64,000 bases of DNA from Microglena sp. YARC (GCA_022414725.1 CM039463.1:80363420-80427419), one strand, 5' to 3'; shown: positions 8,811-20,029, counted from the stretch's first letter. A program made the numbers and translations. The notes: generated by a model not told the origin, from the sequence alone.

Positions 8811-10009
8811 ATGGGGGCAAGGACAACGTTGGAATGATAGGGGGAGACTGGCACGGGGGACGGGGTAGGGGTGATGGTGGGGCTAGGGGGTGGGGTGGGT
8901 GGGTGCGTGGGGGTGGGGGTGAGGGTGAGGGGAGGAGGGGGGGACTCAAATTGTTGTGGTATGATGGTAGCTGGAATTTCAACTTCCCAATCCACCTCTC
9001 TCCCGTCGTCACCCCTCTATTATTCTTGTACTTGGGCTTGGTTACATGGCTCCAGACTTTAAGGGCCCTCCAGGCCTCTCACCATTTACAGCCGGAGTAA
9101 ACATGGTTAGTATAAAAAATACTGCACCAAAATATTGAGACGACGGGTTAGTAAATTTTGAGACCACCTAGCCCCTGAACAGATTACCCATGACCAAGAA
9201 AGGAATCTTTGGATCCTTTAGGCTGCCGATAAAATCCATGTTACATTTTTGTCTGCTGGAGAAGGTGTTATTCACCGGATCTCCCGGATCATCTAGAGTG
9301 ACTTAGAGTGCACAGGACTCCCTCCCTGCTGCACTGTACTATAGTGCCGCTGCCAGCTATGGTATAGACTCTACATGCCGGTACCCTGAGGTACCGTGCT
9401 ATCCCTCTACATCTCCCTAGCGCACCTTTATGGTGCTCATCATGTAATCGAACTATCCCTTCATTCTCCTACGCCTCTGCGTTGTATACGCATACTCCGG
9501 AAACTGACAGGTTACGGTTCCATCCCTGCTTGATTGGCTTCGTCATTAGCGGAAGCTATTCCCGCGCCGAAGACATTTTGTCTATTGTGAACTAATTTAC
9601 TAGCAACCGTCAAAAGGAAAGTTAGAAGGTAACTCTCCAAGCGTGGCTTTGACATCCGCACATCCGGATCTACTTTGCGTACGATATCATCCGCACATCC
9701 GGACTGATAGCTCACTTAGAGCCAACAAGCTGTATTGTACAGCTGTATTGTACAGCTGTCATCAGACAACAAGCCAACATCCCTACCCCCCCCCCCCCCC
9801 CTTCTCCCACGTCCCGTTGCCTCGCAACCTCCGCCGCTCTCAACCGCCCCATTCTTTCACAGTTCCGCAAAAACTACCCTACCCCATTCACAGTTTCTTC
9901 CCAAAACACAGATCTGCTACTTCCCTCATTGCCCGCAATCCGAGTGTCCCCATTATCGTCCCGTTGCTTCCCAACCTCCATTTCCACCTTACCGCCACAG
10001 CTCTCCAAG

Positions 10010-12901
10010 ATGGATATGAAGCCCTGCTCTCAGTTCGACGGTAAGGGTGACCCTGACACCTTCTCAACATGGTACATGGAACTGGTCGACCCAATGATGC
10101 ACAACTTCTGCAAATTCTCCGTTCTCGACGGAGACAAAGACATTACCCCCACAACGGAACCTGTAGATGGCATGCTTTACCCCTCCGACTCACATGATCA
10201 CAGAATAACTGTGTTCAGCAACTTTGCAGCCATGGAGCATATCTCCATCTCCCTAAACCCGTCCATTGCTGCAACCCTGCGGGATCACACTAACAATGCT
10301 GCTTTTGCACTGCGATACTTGAGAAAACAGTATGGATCGGGTTTCAAACTTGCCCCTGCTCTTCCGCCACCATCTCCTACAATCCCCACCTACCTGAACC
10401 TCCCTCGACACTCAATCCATCGCCACGCAGCTCCCATCGCCAACAGTACTCCCAGACCTACGCAACAGAAGCCGCCTGCTCCACCTCAACCGCCATTTGT
10501 GGATGCCCCTACACCACCACCGAAGCCCATGCCTACCAATCCTCTGGATCTCTGCCCCTTGGATGACGCAAAGATCCAGGCATCCCTCCACGAGAGCGCA
10601 CATTGTGAACTGGAAAAGAATCCCAACTTCTTCAAGGACATCCGAGCAGGCGTTTACAAGACGCCAGCTCCACCTTCTGCGCATCAACTAGGGCCCGCTG
10701 CAGAGCTGCGCCCAACTGCCACAGGACTCCCCTCGTCAGAAGGGAAGGAGTTCTGGATTGGAGATAGCATGACTGAGGAGGACACATCCATGACTACACT
10801 GCCCCCCCAACGTCCTGGGAAGTACCCCAAGTGGAAAGAAGACTTGATCAGGCTCAAAGAAGAAATGGATGAGGGTGAGATACCAACATCAAATCTGACT
10901 TACCCCAATGCTAATCATGTACTCCACACTGGCTCTGAGATAGGAAATGCCCCCACTCTAGAGAACACCCACAGTAGTGGAGACCAAGAAGAAGAACCTA
11001 CTAAAACCCCAGATACTGACGCTCTTGAAGACACCTCCAATAGGATGGTACCATGCTATTACCTTGCACAACCCCTAGCAACCGACTGGGGTCTTAGCTC
11101 TGATTCCATCAAGCACATGACCTACAACAGGTACTCCCTCATCAGAATCACGGCTCTTGCCACACCAGTCCCCATCTTCTTTCCTGGATCTGCTGAACCC
11201 GTCATGTGCTCCCACACAGGCACAGCATATGGCCTAGTCATGACTCTCCTCAATGTTCACGTCTATCCCCTATATCATGATCCACCTCCTCTCCCACACA
11301 ATGGCATACCTATGAACTTCATCAGCATCCCAGCTATGATGAGACATGATGATGACCTAAACATTTCTGTGATTGACTGCCAGACCATCCTCTCCCTTCC
11401 ATACCAAGAAGAAGATGAACCTGCACCGGCCTACCAGTCTGTCCTGTCCTGCTGCACCAGTGCCATGGGTGAACTGTACATCACAAACGTGTTCTACCCC
11501 AGTCACTCAGATCATCCGGACAACTACAGTCCAGAAGATCCCTGGTATCTCCAACCAAATGCCATGGTCCACCACCTATCCCCAGCGGGACGGGCCAGAT
11601 GGAGACACCGGTTCCAAGAGTCTGCAGATCGTTACCATGCACCACTGTCACCCAGCACCCCCTCTCCACCTCCTTCTCCTCCTCCTCCTCCTCCCTCACC
11701 TCCTTCACCTCCTCCACAACATCCTCCATCTCCCTCTCCTCCACATTCCCAACCTCCTTATCCTCCTCGTCTACAAGCTGGACCCTCTTGCTCCCCAGCT
11801 GATACTGACTTCCTAGCTTGTACACCCGGGAGTCATCGGAAGTTGCGTCAGATGACATGTTGGAACTGTGGAGGCTTTGGCCATAGCTCACGTGAGTGCC
11901 CATCAGAAGATACAGACTTGGCTCACATGCCACCACCTGTAGTGCCACCTGTAGTGCCACCTGTAGTGCCACCTGTAGTGCCCTCCCATGTTGGTCAGAA
12001 CCCTGGTAACAATAGGCAGAGAAAGAGACAGAACCCCCCTAGCAACCGACCTACTACTGCCCGACCTGACCCACAGTACCTTTACTGGTCAGACTGCCAC
12101 AAGGAGGCAGGATACACAGAATTCAACCAGTCTACCAACACTCCTAGTGGCAGCCATGGGGGGGACATAGATTTTAGAGAACAGCTAGCTCACATGAAAG
12201 CCTCTATGCTGGCAGTTTACTCCCAGAGATACCCCGCCAGACCAGCAATGCCACCAGTAGTGCCACCAGTAGAGCAACTTGGAGTGCCACCAGTAGAGCC
12301 ACCAGTAGTTCCACCAGTAGTTCCACCACTAGTGCTGTCAGAAATTTCCCTGTTGGTACAGCCTGTAGTGCCACCTGTAGTGCCACTAGAGGTGTCAGCT
12401 CTTGCAGAGGTAGTAGAGACTATTCTAGGCACATCCCTATTCGTAGAGAACTCCCAAGTCCAAACCATGACCCCAAGTGGCATCACTGAATTCTCACCTG
12501 GCAGCACTCCCCCTACATCTGAACCATCCTCAGACGCTGACATAGAGAACTACAACCACATGCCTGTAGTGAGCTTCACCCTAGAAGAAACTCAGGAGGG
12601 ATACTACCCCCTGGGGGAGCTGATAGAAATTATGGAACACATGATCTCACTACCTACCCCACCGTGCATAGTTAACATGCTCAGGGTTCCCCTGTACACC
12701 TTAATCACAGATTTCTATGCCAGGTACAGGCACCTTAGATCCCTCACCAATGCCCCATGGAGAGCCCTGGACATGCCCACGAATCGTGCACATGTCATCA
12801 GCCCCATTCATACTCACACCAGACTCCTGGCCACACTGGTCTACAAGTATGACACGTGTGCACCAAGCATGAAAGACAGACTGAAGTGGACTATCTGTTG
12901 A
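10010..12901 (+). CDS. Gag-like polyprotein with CCHC zinc knuckle
   Basis: An intact 963-codon frame, from the first ATG (AAGATGGATATGAAG) to TGA at 12899. Upstream of 10010 the frame is open for 27 codons but has no ATG. The N-terminus SQFDGKGDPDTFSTWYMEL resembles the start of Ty3-type Gag domains (F.G..DP..F..W). Residues about 547-587 are a Ser/Pro-rich hinge. Residues 617-630 are a CX2CX4HX4C zinc knuckle (CWNCGGFGHSSREC), the nucleic-acid binding motif of Gag nucleocapsids. Two flanking blocks repeat PPVVPPVV. The C-terminal 150 residues are non-repetitive. No protease, reverse transcriptase or integrase follows, and I see no LTR, primer-binding site or polypurine tract. It could be a Gag-only retroelement or a domesticated gag gene. 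Gag packages element RNA in cytoplasmic particles; here that role is inferred from family. Confidence 0.75.
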   Translation: MDMKPCSQFDGKGDPDTFSTWYMELVDPMMHNFCKFSVLDGDKDITPTTEPVDGMLYPSDSHDHRITVFSNFAAMEHISISLNPSIAATLRDHTNNAAFALRYLRKQYGSGFKLAPALPPPSPTIPTYLNLPRHSIHRHAAPIANSTPRPTQQKPPAPPQPPFVDAPTPPPKPMPTNPLDLCPLDDAKIQASLHESAHCELEKNPNFFKDIRAGVYKTPAPPSAHQLGPAAELRPTATGLPSSEGKEFWIGDSMTEEDTSMTTLPPQRPGKYPKWKEDLIRLKEEMDEGEIPTSNLTYPNANHVLHTGSEIGNAPTLENTHSSGDQEEEPTKTPDTDALEDTSNRMVPCYYLAQPLATDWGLSSDSIKHMTYNRYSLIRITALATPVPIFFPGSAEPVMCSHTGTAYGLVMTLLNVHVYPLYHDPPPLPHNGIPMNFISIPAMMRHDDDLNISVIDCQTILSLPYQEEDEPAPAYQSVLSCCTSAMGELYITNVFYPSHSDHPDNYSPEDPWYLQPNAMVHHLSPAGRARWRHRFQESADRYHAPLSPSTPSPPPSPPPPPPSPPSPPPQHPPSPSPPHSQPPYPPRLQAGPSCSPADTDFLACTPGSHRKLRQMTCWNCGGFGHSSRECPSEDTDLAHMPPPVVPPVVPPVVPPVVPSHVGQNPGNNRQRKRQNPPSNRPTTARPDPQYLYWSDCHKEAGYTEFNQSTNTPSGSHGGDIDFREQLAHMKASMLAVYSQRYPARPAMPPVVPPVEQLGVPPVEPPVVPPVVPPLVLSEISLLVQPVVPPVVPLEVSALAEVVETILGTSLFVENSQVQTMTPSGITEFSPGSTPPTSEPSSDADIENYNHMPVVSFTLEETQEGYYPLGELIEIMEHMISLPTPPCIVNMLRVPLYTLITDFYARYRHLRSLTNAPWRALDMPTNRAHVISPIHTHTRLLATLVYKYDTCAPSMKDRLKWTIC

Positions 12902-12989
12902 TTCTGAGCTAGATATGTCTTCAAACAGTCTGCAGCACTATGATTACAGTATGTATTTGGGAGTATCGTGTAGTACGTAGTGTTTATGC

Positions 12990-13330
12990 CACCCACGTTT
13001 ACTACACCCACAGACGGTGAGCAGCCTGAGGGCTGATAGACCATGTAATGAAAAAAATGATGACTCAAGTCTGACTGCTTTTGTGGCTCCAACCTCTTGT
13101 ATCCTGCCGCCGTTACGTGCATGTTTACTACACTCACATACGGCGAGCAGCCTGAAGGCTGATAGACCATGCAATAAAAATAAAGTTAACTTGCTTCCGG
13201 CTGCTCACTCGTGTGGCTCCCACTCCCCATCCTATGCCTACAGACCGTGATCAGAGTGAGCAGCCTGCTGAAGGCTGATAGACCATGCAATATTGCAATG
13301 AAAACAAAGATAACTCGAGCCTGACTCCTT
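12990..13330 (+). repeat. Three copies of the CAGCCTGAAGGCTG hairpin repeat
   Basis: GAGCAGCCTGAAGGCTGATA, then GACCATGCAAT, AAAATAA-like A-rich sequence, CCTGACT and GTGGCTCCCACTC, repeated three times at about 120-bp spacing. CAGCCT and AGGCTG pair around a short loop. Related single copies occur near 360, 1650, 1790 and 49098. Confidence 0.65.
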
Positions 13331-13381
13331 GCATGGCTCCCACTCTTTCTCCTGCCGCCGTATACAGTCGCCCTATTGTAA

Positions 13382-13459
13382 TTATGCGGGGGAAAGAGCG
13401 GCTTGAACATCTTTTCTACGTCCACGAGCCACTGCCACATCCAGGGGGGTACGACCATC
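13382..13459 (-). CDS. Last exon of a second ankyrin gene
   Basis: On the minus strand a CCACGTTGTAG acceptor is followed by DGRTPLDVAVARGRRKDVQA, then ALSPA and TAA at 13382-13384. It is the paralog of the exon at 5317-5409: same position after the same intron, same start phase, ankyrin-type DGRTPLDVA. It is shorter (25 codons). Its upstream ankyrin exon at 15489-15601 carries a frameshift, so the gene may be dead. It faces the first ankyrin gene, with the Gag-like ORF between them. Confidence 0.6.
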   Translation of the reverse strand, partial: DGRTPLDVAVARGRRKDVQAALSPA

Positions 13460-14225
13460 CTACAACGTGGCAAGGCACATGTAGCAATCAAGGCCAGTAG
13501 TGGTAATGATGGGTCTTGGGATCAGGGATTTCCTTTTCAAGTTTTCAACTATTCTGCGCAGCTTCTAGGCAGATCCCTAAGCCAGACACAGACCTACACC
13601 CAAATATGCCAGCAGTTCTGGACAGCTGGTTCTGTAAGCTTCAGGGTGTCTAAGTTAAGTTAGATTTGTCAGAATAGCCAGTCAGGGAAACTGTCTAGAA
13701 GCTGCTGCTATTAGCCGAAAAACAGTAGTAGTGTCGGGGATATTGTTTCTATGACAATGAGTGTACAGATATATGAACTGAATGTAAAGATTTGAACTAC
13801 ATGACTGAAGGTATCAAATATAAGCGTAATACTCATACTCACACAAGCAAAAAACCATACCCAAATCCTCCACAACACGCCACACCATGCTATAACCCCC
13901 CCAAAACCCAACCCCTAACCCCAGCCCTCAACTTCCAGCCCAGCCCAGCCCAAACCAAACCAACCCAACAATATAAACCTAAAAGTGTTACTGCATGCCC
14001 CCCAAACAATCACACATCCACAATAAGATGCAGTGGAAGGAACGAAGCACATGCCACGAACAAGCTGCCTCCTCCCTCCGCACTGCCATATTTCCAAGAC
14101 TGAAATCAGGGTGTACTTGCAAATCAGTTGTTGTGCAAGTGGTGCAACATGAGGATCGTGGTGTGAAGCGCTTGATGGACGCATAAATATTCAAGTACAC
14201 TTCACACCAACATGCACACAATCAC
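13460..14225 (-). repeat. Right arm of inverted paralogous segment
   Basis: With the exon at 13382-13459, this is the reverse-complement paralog of 4550-5409: element E at 13527-13735, TCATAGAAACAATATCCCCG, GATACCTTCAGTCATGTAGT, the region before CTTGCAGTAACAC, and element L at 14140-14220. The two arms lie about 8 kb apart. Confidence 0.7.
13527..13735 (-). mobile_element. MITE-like element E, copy 4
   Basis: Inverted ends CAGCTTCTAGGCAGATCCCT near 13558 and AGGGAAACTGTCTAGAAGCT near 13690 bound about 200 bp. It occupies the same intron position as copy 1 in the other ankyrin locus, so it predates the duplication. Confidence 0.65.
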
Positions 14226-14242
14226 GTATGTATGTTATGTAT

Positions 14243-15200
14243 ATTAGTCCAGGGGTGCTCAAGGGGTGGTCTAAGTCAGGGGTGCCTACTAAGGGTGCCT
14301 ACTAAGTCCAGGGGTGTAAGCTAGTCCAGGGGTGCCTAACTAAAAGTCCAGGGGTGCCCTACTAAGTCCAGGGGTGCCTCAAGGTGCTAAGTCCAGGGGT
14401 GCCTACTAAGTTAGTCCAGGGGTGCCTACTAGGGGTGCTAAGTCCAGGGTGCCTACTAAGTCCATGGGGGTGTCCAGGGGTGTCCTAAAGTCAGGGGTGC
14501 CTACTAAGTCCAGGGGGGTGCCTACTAAGGTCCAGGGGTGCCTACTAAGTCCAGGGGTGGCCTACTAAGGTAGGGGTGCCTAGCTAGTCCAGGGGTGCCT
14601 ACTAAGTCAGGGGGTGTCTAAGTTAGTCAGGGGTGCCTACTAAGTCCGGGGTGCTACTAAGTCCAGGGGTGCCTACTAAGTTTAGTCCAGGGGTGCCTAC
14701 TAAGTCCAGGGTGCTACTAAGTCCAAGGGATGCCTAAGTTAGGGGTGCTACAAGTCCAGGGGTGCTACGTAAGTTAGTCCAGGGGTGCCTACTAAGTCCA
14801 GGGGTGCCTACTAAGTCCAGGGGTGCCTACTAAGTCCAGGGGTGCCTACAAGTGGATCGCCTAGGGGTGCCTACTCCAGGGTGTTCCTACTAAGTTAGTC
14901 CAGGGTGCCTACTAAGTCCAGGGGTGACCAACACCCTACTAAAAGTCCAGGGGTGCCTACTAAGTCCAGGTGCCTACTGAAGTCCAGAATGCCTACTAAA
15001 CGCCTACTAAGGGGGTGCAAGAAGCCTAAAGTCCAGGGTGTACCCCTACTAAGTCCAGGGGTGCCTACTAAGTCAGGGGCCTTGCTAAAAGACTACTAAG
15101 TCCAGGGGTGCCTACTAAGTCCAGGGGTGTACTAGGGGTTGTCCTGACTAATGGGGCTGCCTACTAAGCTAAAGGGACTTACCCAACCTCGAAACAACAA
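14243..15200 (+). repeat. 19-bp satellite (GTCCAGGGGTGCCTACTAA), about 45 copies
   Basis: Irregular tandem copies of a 19-bp unit with many one-base gains and losses. The array starts after ATGTATATTAGTCCAGGGGT and ends in GCTAAAGGGACTTACCCAAC. Those are the two halves of dispersed element I, so the array grew inside a copy of that element. The indel-rich texture could also partly be long-read consensus error. Confidence 0.85.
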
Positions 15201-15278
15201 GAGAAACATGTATAGATTAACAGGACGGGCTAATTGAAACCACCAGGTGTGATGATCATGTTGGGATGCAGTGTAAAC

Positions 15279-15446
15279 CAGGGTGCTACTTCTTGCAAAA
15301 TTGGTCAGCGCTTAAAGCGCGCAAATGTCGAATTGGTCAGCGCCTTTTAGTGCAAAAAACGCAAAAACTGCGCGCGGCGGCCACAGGGGGTTGAAAAAAC
15401 TGCGCAAAAGGCGCAGAGGCTGCCCCGCGCACTTACTAGTACCCTG
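15279..15446 (+). mobile_element. hAT-like MITE F, divergent copy
   Basis: Starts CAGGGTGCTACTTC and ends TAGTACCCTG, with the internal blocks AATTGGTCAGCGC, TAGTGCAAAAAACGC and CCACAGGGGGTTG of the F family. Flanks GTGTAAAC and GGTAAAAA are only loosely alike, so the target duplication has decayed. Confidence 0.65.
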
Positions 15447-15488
15447 GGTAAAAACCCTAAACTAAACCCTAGAAATGTACATTCTTAC

Positions 15489-15601
15489 TTTGTTTGTTGC
15501 ATCCACATCGGCTCCGGCATGCACCAAAGTGTTTATGCAATCAAGTTTACTATATACTATAGCCCAGACAAATCAGCAAGTGAGGGGGTCCCTGCCAGGA
15601 C
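15489..15601 (-). pseudogene. Frameshifted ankyrin exon of second locus
   Basis: On the minus strand, a CTACGTTGCAG acceptor and a GTAAGA donor bound 113 nt, not the 99 of an intact exon. The head reads VLAGTPSLA, the tail NLDCINTLVHAGADVDATNK. The middle has an insertion and a stop. The intron before it matches the one before 2888. It is the damaged counterpart of the exon at 2888-2986. Confidence 0.7.
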
Positions 15602-15654
15602 CTGCAACGTAGGGAACAGTTAGTCACGAGTTTAGTAATCACGTGTTGGGCAAG

Positions 15655-17390
15655 TGGGGACCTTCCTCCACCCACCAAACCCCACCCCACCCCCCTCCAT
15701 TCTGCCACCCAACCGAACACCCACCCACCACGCACGCACCCGCCACACGCACACCACACGCTCTCTCAACACACACCAATCAACCACCCCACCCCTCTAC
15801 CGCTCCACGCACCCCCCCACACACCCCACCCCACCACGACCACCACCACACCACACAAACAACACCGCAAAGCAACACACCATCTGCCTTGCCAACGCAA
15901 AATGCACAAGAGTAAACACTAACGCCACTGTATCCACACACACCAAAAGCAATGCAACCAAACGCAATGTCAGTAACCCTGCCACAACCCAACTGGCCGC
16001 AATACAACACCTTGAACACCAAAGTGACCAACACAAATCACAACTAACCACAATCATAAGCCCAACACCACATAAAACAGCATACATCACCAGGCACCCA
16101 ATACTATACCAAAACTGCAACGCCATTTGATACCATAATACATCTAGACACCCACCCACCCAGAAGACCTCCTAGTTTTTATGCTTATGTGAGCCTGTAC
16201 TTTGCAACCTCCAACGTCCCACGGCCTTTCCCAAGCCACATCCCTATCACACCCAACACCCACTACCAGACCACAAACACCAGTGACACCCCCCACCCCC
16301 AAGAACCCCTACCGCAACCCTCCTACAGTCCACCCACCCTCTCAGCCCCACACCTACCCCCCAACCCACCAACCCACACCCACACCACACCCACACCCAA
16401 CCCAGACTCCACACCCACACCCACACCAACCACAGCAGCACGGTGACACCCTCTAGCAATCGCCCCCACGCCCTCGCGCCCAGCCTACTGCAACAAGGCT
16501 TGTCCGCCCTACCAAAATGCCACCCCACCCCCTTTCTCCACCACCACACACCCACACTCAGCACCCACGACTCCACACCCGAGCATCATTAGTGACCATC
16601 ACTACCCACACCACACCCACACCCAAAACACAGCACCACCCCACCCCAGCCCTACCTGCAACCCTCAAACAACCATCACCAACACGCCCACACCAACCAA
16701 CCAGTATTTACCCAGCATATTTCCCAGACCTAAACTGCAACCTCCAACCCACCCACCCCTACCCCCACATCCACACCACACCCCACACCAAAAAAAAAAA
16801 CCCCCCCACCCAGTTTATTTTAAAACCCCCCCAGCCCCAGAACCTACCTGCACCCTCCAACCCACCCACCCCCTAACCCACATCCACACCACACCCACAC
16901 CAACCACCAGTATTAACACCCCAGCCCCAGACTACCTGCAACCTCCAACGCCCACCCACGGCCCTACCGCACATCACCCACAGACCACCAACCACCAGTA
17001 TTAACCCTCAGCCCCAGACTACCTGCATTCTCCAACCCCACCCACCCCACCCACATCCACCCACACCCAACACCAACCACCATATTAACCCCCCAGACCC
17101 CCAGACCAAACCTGCAACCTCCACCCGACCCACGCTACCTCCACATCCACCCACCCCACACCAACGCACCAGTATTAACCCCGCAGCGCCCAGACCTACC
17201 GCAAACCTTTCCAAGCCCCACCCACCCCTACACCTACTCCACACCACATTCCCACAGCCTATCCAACCACCAGTATTAACCCCCGCAGCCCCAGACCTAA
17301 CCTGCATTCCTCCAACCCACCCCCCCTACCCACAATCCACCCAACACCCACACCAACACCCGTACTTAGCGGTCCAGTTTGTTATTAAAA
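15655..17390 (+). repeat. C/A-rich low-complexity region
   Basis: About 1.7 kb of CCACCC, CACACC and AACCAC sequence, with loose copies of CCTGCAACCTCCAACCCACC, then ACCAGTATTAACCCC. The complement is G/T-rich like 3012-3725. Open frames here reflect composition. I see no gene. Confidence 0.8.
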
Positions 17391-17392
17391 CC

Positions 17393-17600
17393 TCTAAGCA
17401 AATAGATTAAGCTTATGCTGCTGCTAAAGTAAACCCTTAGCCGGATTAAATAGAGAACGCAAAAACTGTTAAGCAAATAGATTAAGCTTTTTGCTGCTCT
17501 AGTGACCCTTGCGGATTAAATAGAGCACGGCAAGTAAACTTATAAGCAAATAGATAAGCTTTTGCTGCCCTAGTTGACGCCTTGCGGGTTTTATAGACCA
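17393..17600 (+). repeat. About 72-bp tandem repeat, 3 copies
   Basis: TAAGCAAATAGATTAAGCTT, then TGCTGC, CCTTAGCCGGATTAAATAGA. Copies start near 17394, 17471 and 17542. Confidence 0.75.
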
Positions 17601-17639
17601 TCCCCGACCAGCCCGTGCAAACCCACTGCTCCCACCACC

Positions 17640-17995
17640 TAAGACCTCCCCTTATCCACAACTCCAAAATCACATAGAATGCAGTGGATGTTGGACAAGA
17701 CGCCACCAGGCAGTCCTTCTATCGATTAACAATATTTTGAGCCCCACGTTGCACCCCACCTTCTTTTCCCCCACCACCCTAGCCCGCAACCGCCGACCAC
17801 CCATCCCGACTCCCACCCCACTCCCCACCCCACACAACCACCGTGCCAACCTCCGACCCAGACCCCTGCTCCACCACCTTCCGTCCCTCATCCACACCAA
17901 TTCCATAATCACATACAATGCAGTGGACAAAACACAAGGGCAAGACGCAGGGCAAGACGCAACCAAATGTCTCATTGATTAACAATATTTGAGCT
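17640..17995 (+). repeat. Direct repeat pair around C-rich spacer
   Basis: The block ATCCACA...CATA(G/C)AATGCAGTGGA, then CAAGACGC, AT.GATTAACAATATTTGAGC occurs at about 17650-17745 and 17885-17995. No gene is seen. Confidence 0.5.
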
Positions 17996-18049
17996 CTGCA
18001 TCAATTTGCAGGCACATGAAATCAGACCGTGAAAATCATCAAATCATTA

Positions 18050-18975
18050 TGGAATGTGGTGTAATATGAGGTTTGGTAGTGTGAAGACGCTTGATTTACT
18101 CTGAATACAAATACACACTTCACACCAGCATGCATGCAACTTCCAAGTCATGTTGGAATGTGGTGCAATGATATTCATATCGGCACTTGTTAATATAAGT
18201 GCGGTGGTGCAACACAGCCCAACCCGACCCCAACCCACTGAATCCAACAATGGGTGCAGTCCCAACCTAAACCAAACCAACCCTAAACCTTGCACTATAA
18301 ATGCCAATGCGCACCCCCAAAAGAGCCCACACATCCCACAACAGATGCAGTTTAACAATCCCATTGCAGCGTCGCGAGCGACGCGGAAAATTGGTCGGAG
18401 TGCGTTGGCAATTGGAGGACGAAAGGTGGCAACGATAGAGCTGACCAAGTGAGTTTAGTTACGCCAACCGTAGGGTGACGTGTTTCAGGCCCTTCAATCG
18501 GTTTTCGGCCGGACAAACGGACAAATGGGTTAAACATGGGGGGCTCCCCGCCCGCCTTGAAGAGGGGGCTCCGCCAAAAATGCAGCACATGCCACACACA
18601 AGCAGCCTCCTCCCTCCGCCCTACCACACTGCCGAAACTGAAATCAGGGTGTACTAGAAAATCATTTGTTGTGTAGTGGTGAAACACGAAGGATCGTGGG
18701 TGTGAAGCACTTGATGTACGCATGGCGTTCAGCACAGTACACTGAATACCAACACGATCATGTATGTTAACAGTCCAGGGGGAGTTACAGGGATTGTGTG
18801 CCTGACTACTATGTACCTCCCCCCCCCCCCCCCCCCCCCCCCGCTTTCTTAGCTGTTGGTATCATATGATCCGGTTGTTTGTGTAGTGGTGAACATGAGG
18901 ATCGTGGTGTGAAGCAACTTGTTGGTACGCTGTAATATGGAAGTACATCTTTACACGCACATGCACATGCATAGG
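18050..18975 (-). repeat. Element L copies around the gap edge
   Basis: Three reversed copies of element L: about 18060-18130, 18665-18760 and 18875-18975, each with ATGAGGATCGTGGTGTGAAG-like sequence and ACTTCACACCA or its decayed form. Element H copy 1 lies between them. A C run sits at 18820-18842. Confidence 0.55.
18364..18580 (-). mobile_element. Dispersed element H, copy 1
   Basis: Reversed copy: GCAGCGTCGCGAGCGACGCG hairpin, AATTGGTCGGAG, GGTGGCAACG, TTACG, GTGACGTGTTTCAGG, GGACAAACGGACAAATGGGT, then GGGGGCTCCGCC. It is non-coding. Confidence 0.65.
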
Positions 18976-19022
18976 ATATGTTATGGCATGTCACAGTCCA
19001 CAGGTCACAGGATAGCCTACCA

Positions 19023-20022
19023 NNNNNNNNNNNNNNNNNNNNNNNNNNNNNNNNNNNNNNNNNNNNNNNNNNNNNNNNNNNNNNNNNNNNNNNNNNNNNN
19101 NNNNNNNNNNNNNNNNNNNNNNNNNNNNNNNNNNNNNNNNNNNNNNNNNNNNNNNNNNNNNNNNNNNNNNNNNNNNNNNNNNNNNNNNNNNNNNNNNNNN
19201 NNNNNNNNNNNNNNNNNNNNNNNNNNNNNNNNNNNNNNNNNNNNNNNNNNNNNNNNNNNNNNNNNNNNNNNNNNNNNNNNNNNNNNNNNNNNNNNNNNNN
19301 NNNNNNNNNNNNNNNNNNNNNNNNNNNNNNNNNNNNNNNNNNNNNNNNNNNNNNNNNNNNNNNNNNNNNNNNNNNNNNNNNNNNNNNNNNNNNNNNNNNN
19401 NNNNNNNNNNNNNNNNNNNNNNNNNNNNNNNNNNNNNNNNNNNNNNNNNNNNNNNNNNNNNNNNNNNNNNNNNNNNNNNNNNNNNNNNNNNNNNNNNNNN
19501 NNNNNNNNNNNNNNNNNNNNNNNNNNNNNNNNNNNNNNNNNNNNNNNNNNNNNNNNNNNNNNNNNNNNNNNNNNNNNNNNNNNNNNNNNNNNNNNNNNNN
19601 NNNNNNNNNNNNNNNNNNNNNNNNNNNNNNNNNNNNNNNNNNNNNNNNNNNNNNNNNNNNNNNNNNNNNNNNNNNNNNNNNNNNNNNNNNNNNNNNNNNN
19701 NNNNNNNNNNNNNNNNNNNNNNNNNNNNNNNNNNNNNNNNNNNNNNNNNNNNNNNNNNNNNNNNNNNNNNNNNNNNNNNNNNNNNNNNNNNNNNNNNNNN
19801 NNNNNNNNNNNNNNNNNNNNNNNNNNNNNNNNNNNNNNNNNNNNNNNNNNNNNNNNNNNNNNNNNNNNNNNNNNNNNNNNNNNNNNNNNNNNNNNNNNNN
19901 NNNNNNNNNNNNNNNNNNNNNNNNNNNNNNNNNNNNNNNNNNNNNNNNNNNNNNNNNNNNNNNNNNNNNNNNNNNNNNNNNNNNNNNNNNNNNNNNNNNN
20001 NNNNNNNNNNNNNNNNNNNNNN
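19023..20022. other. Assembly gap (1000 N)
   Basis: Exactly 1000 undetermined bases, a placeholder length. Any open frame through it is an artefact. Confidence 1.
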
Positions 20023-20029
20023 GTCGCAC

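Noticed and set aside
9929..10009. Extending the Gag-like protein upstream of 10010
   Set aside because: The 27 upstream codons are open but contain no ATG; the first ATG is at 10010.
15654..16876. Pro/Thr/His-rich open frames over the C/A-rich region
   Set aside because: Low-complexity composition on one strand without start context, splice sites or any non-repetitive domain.
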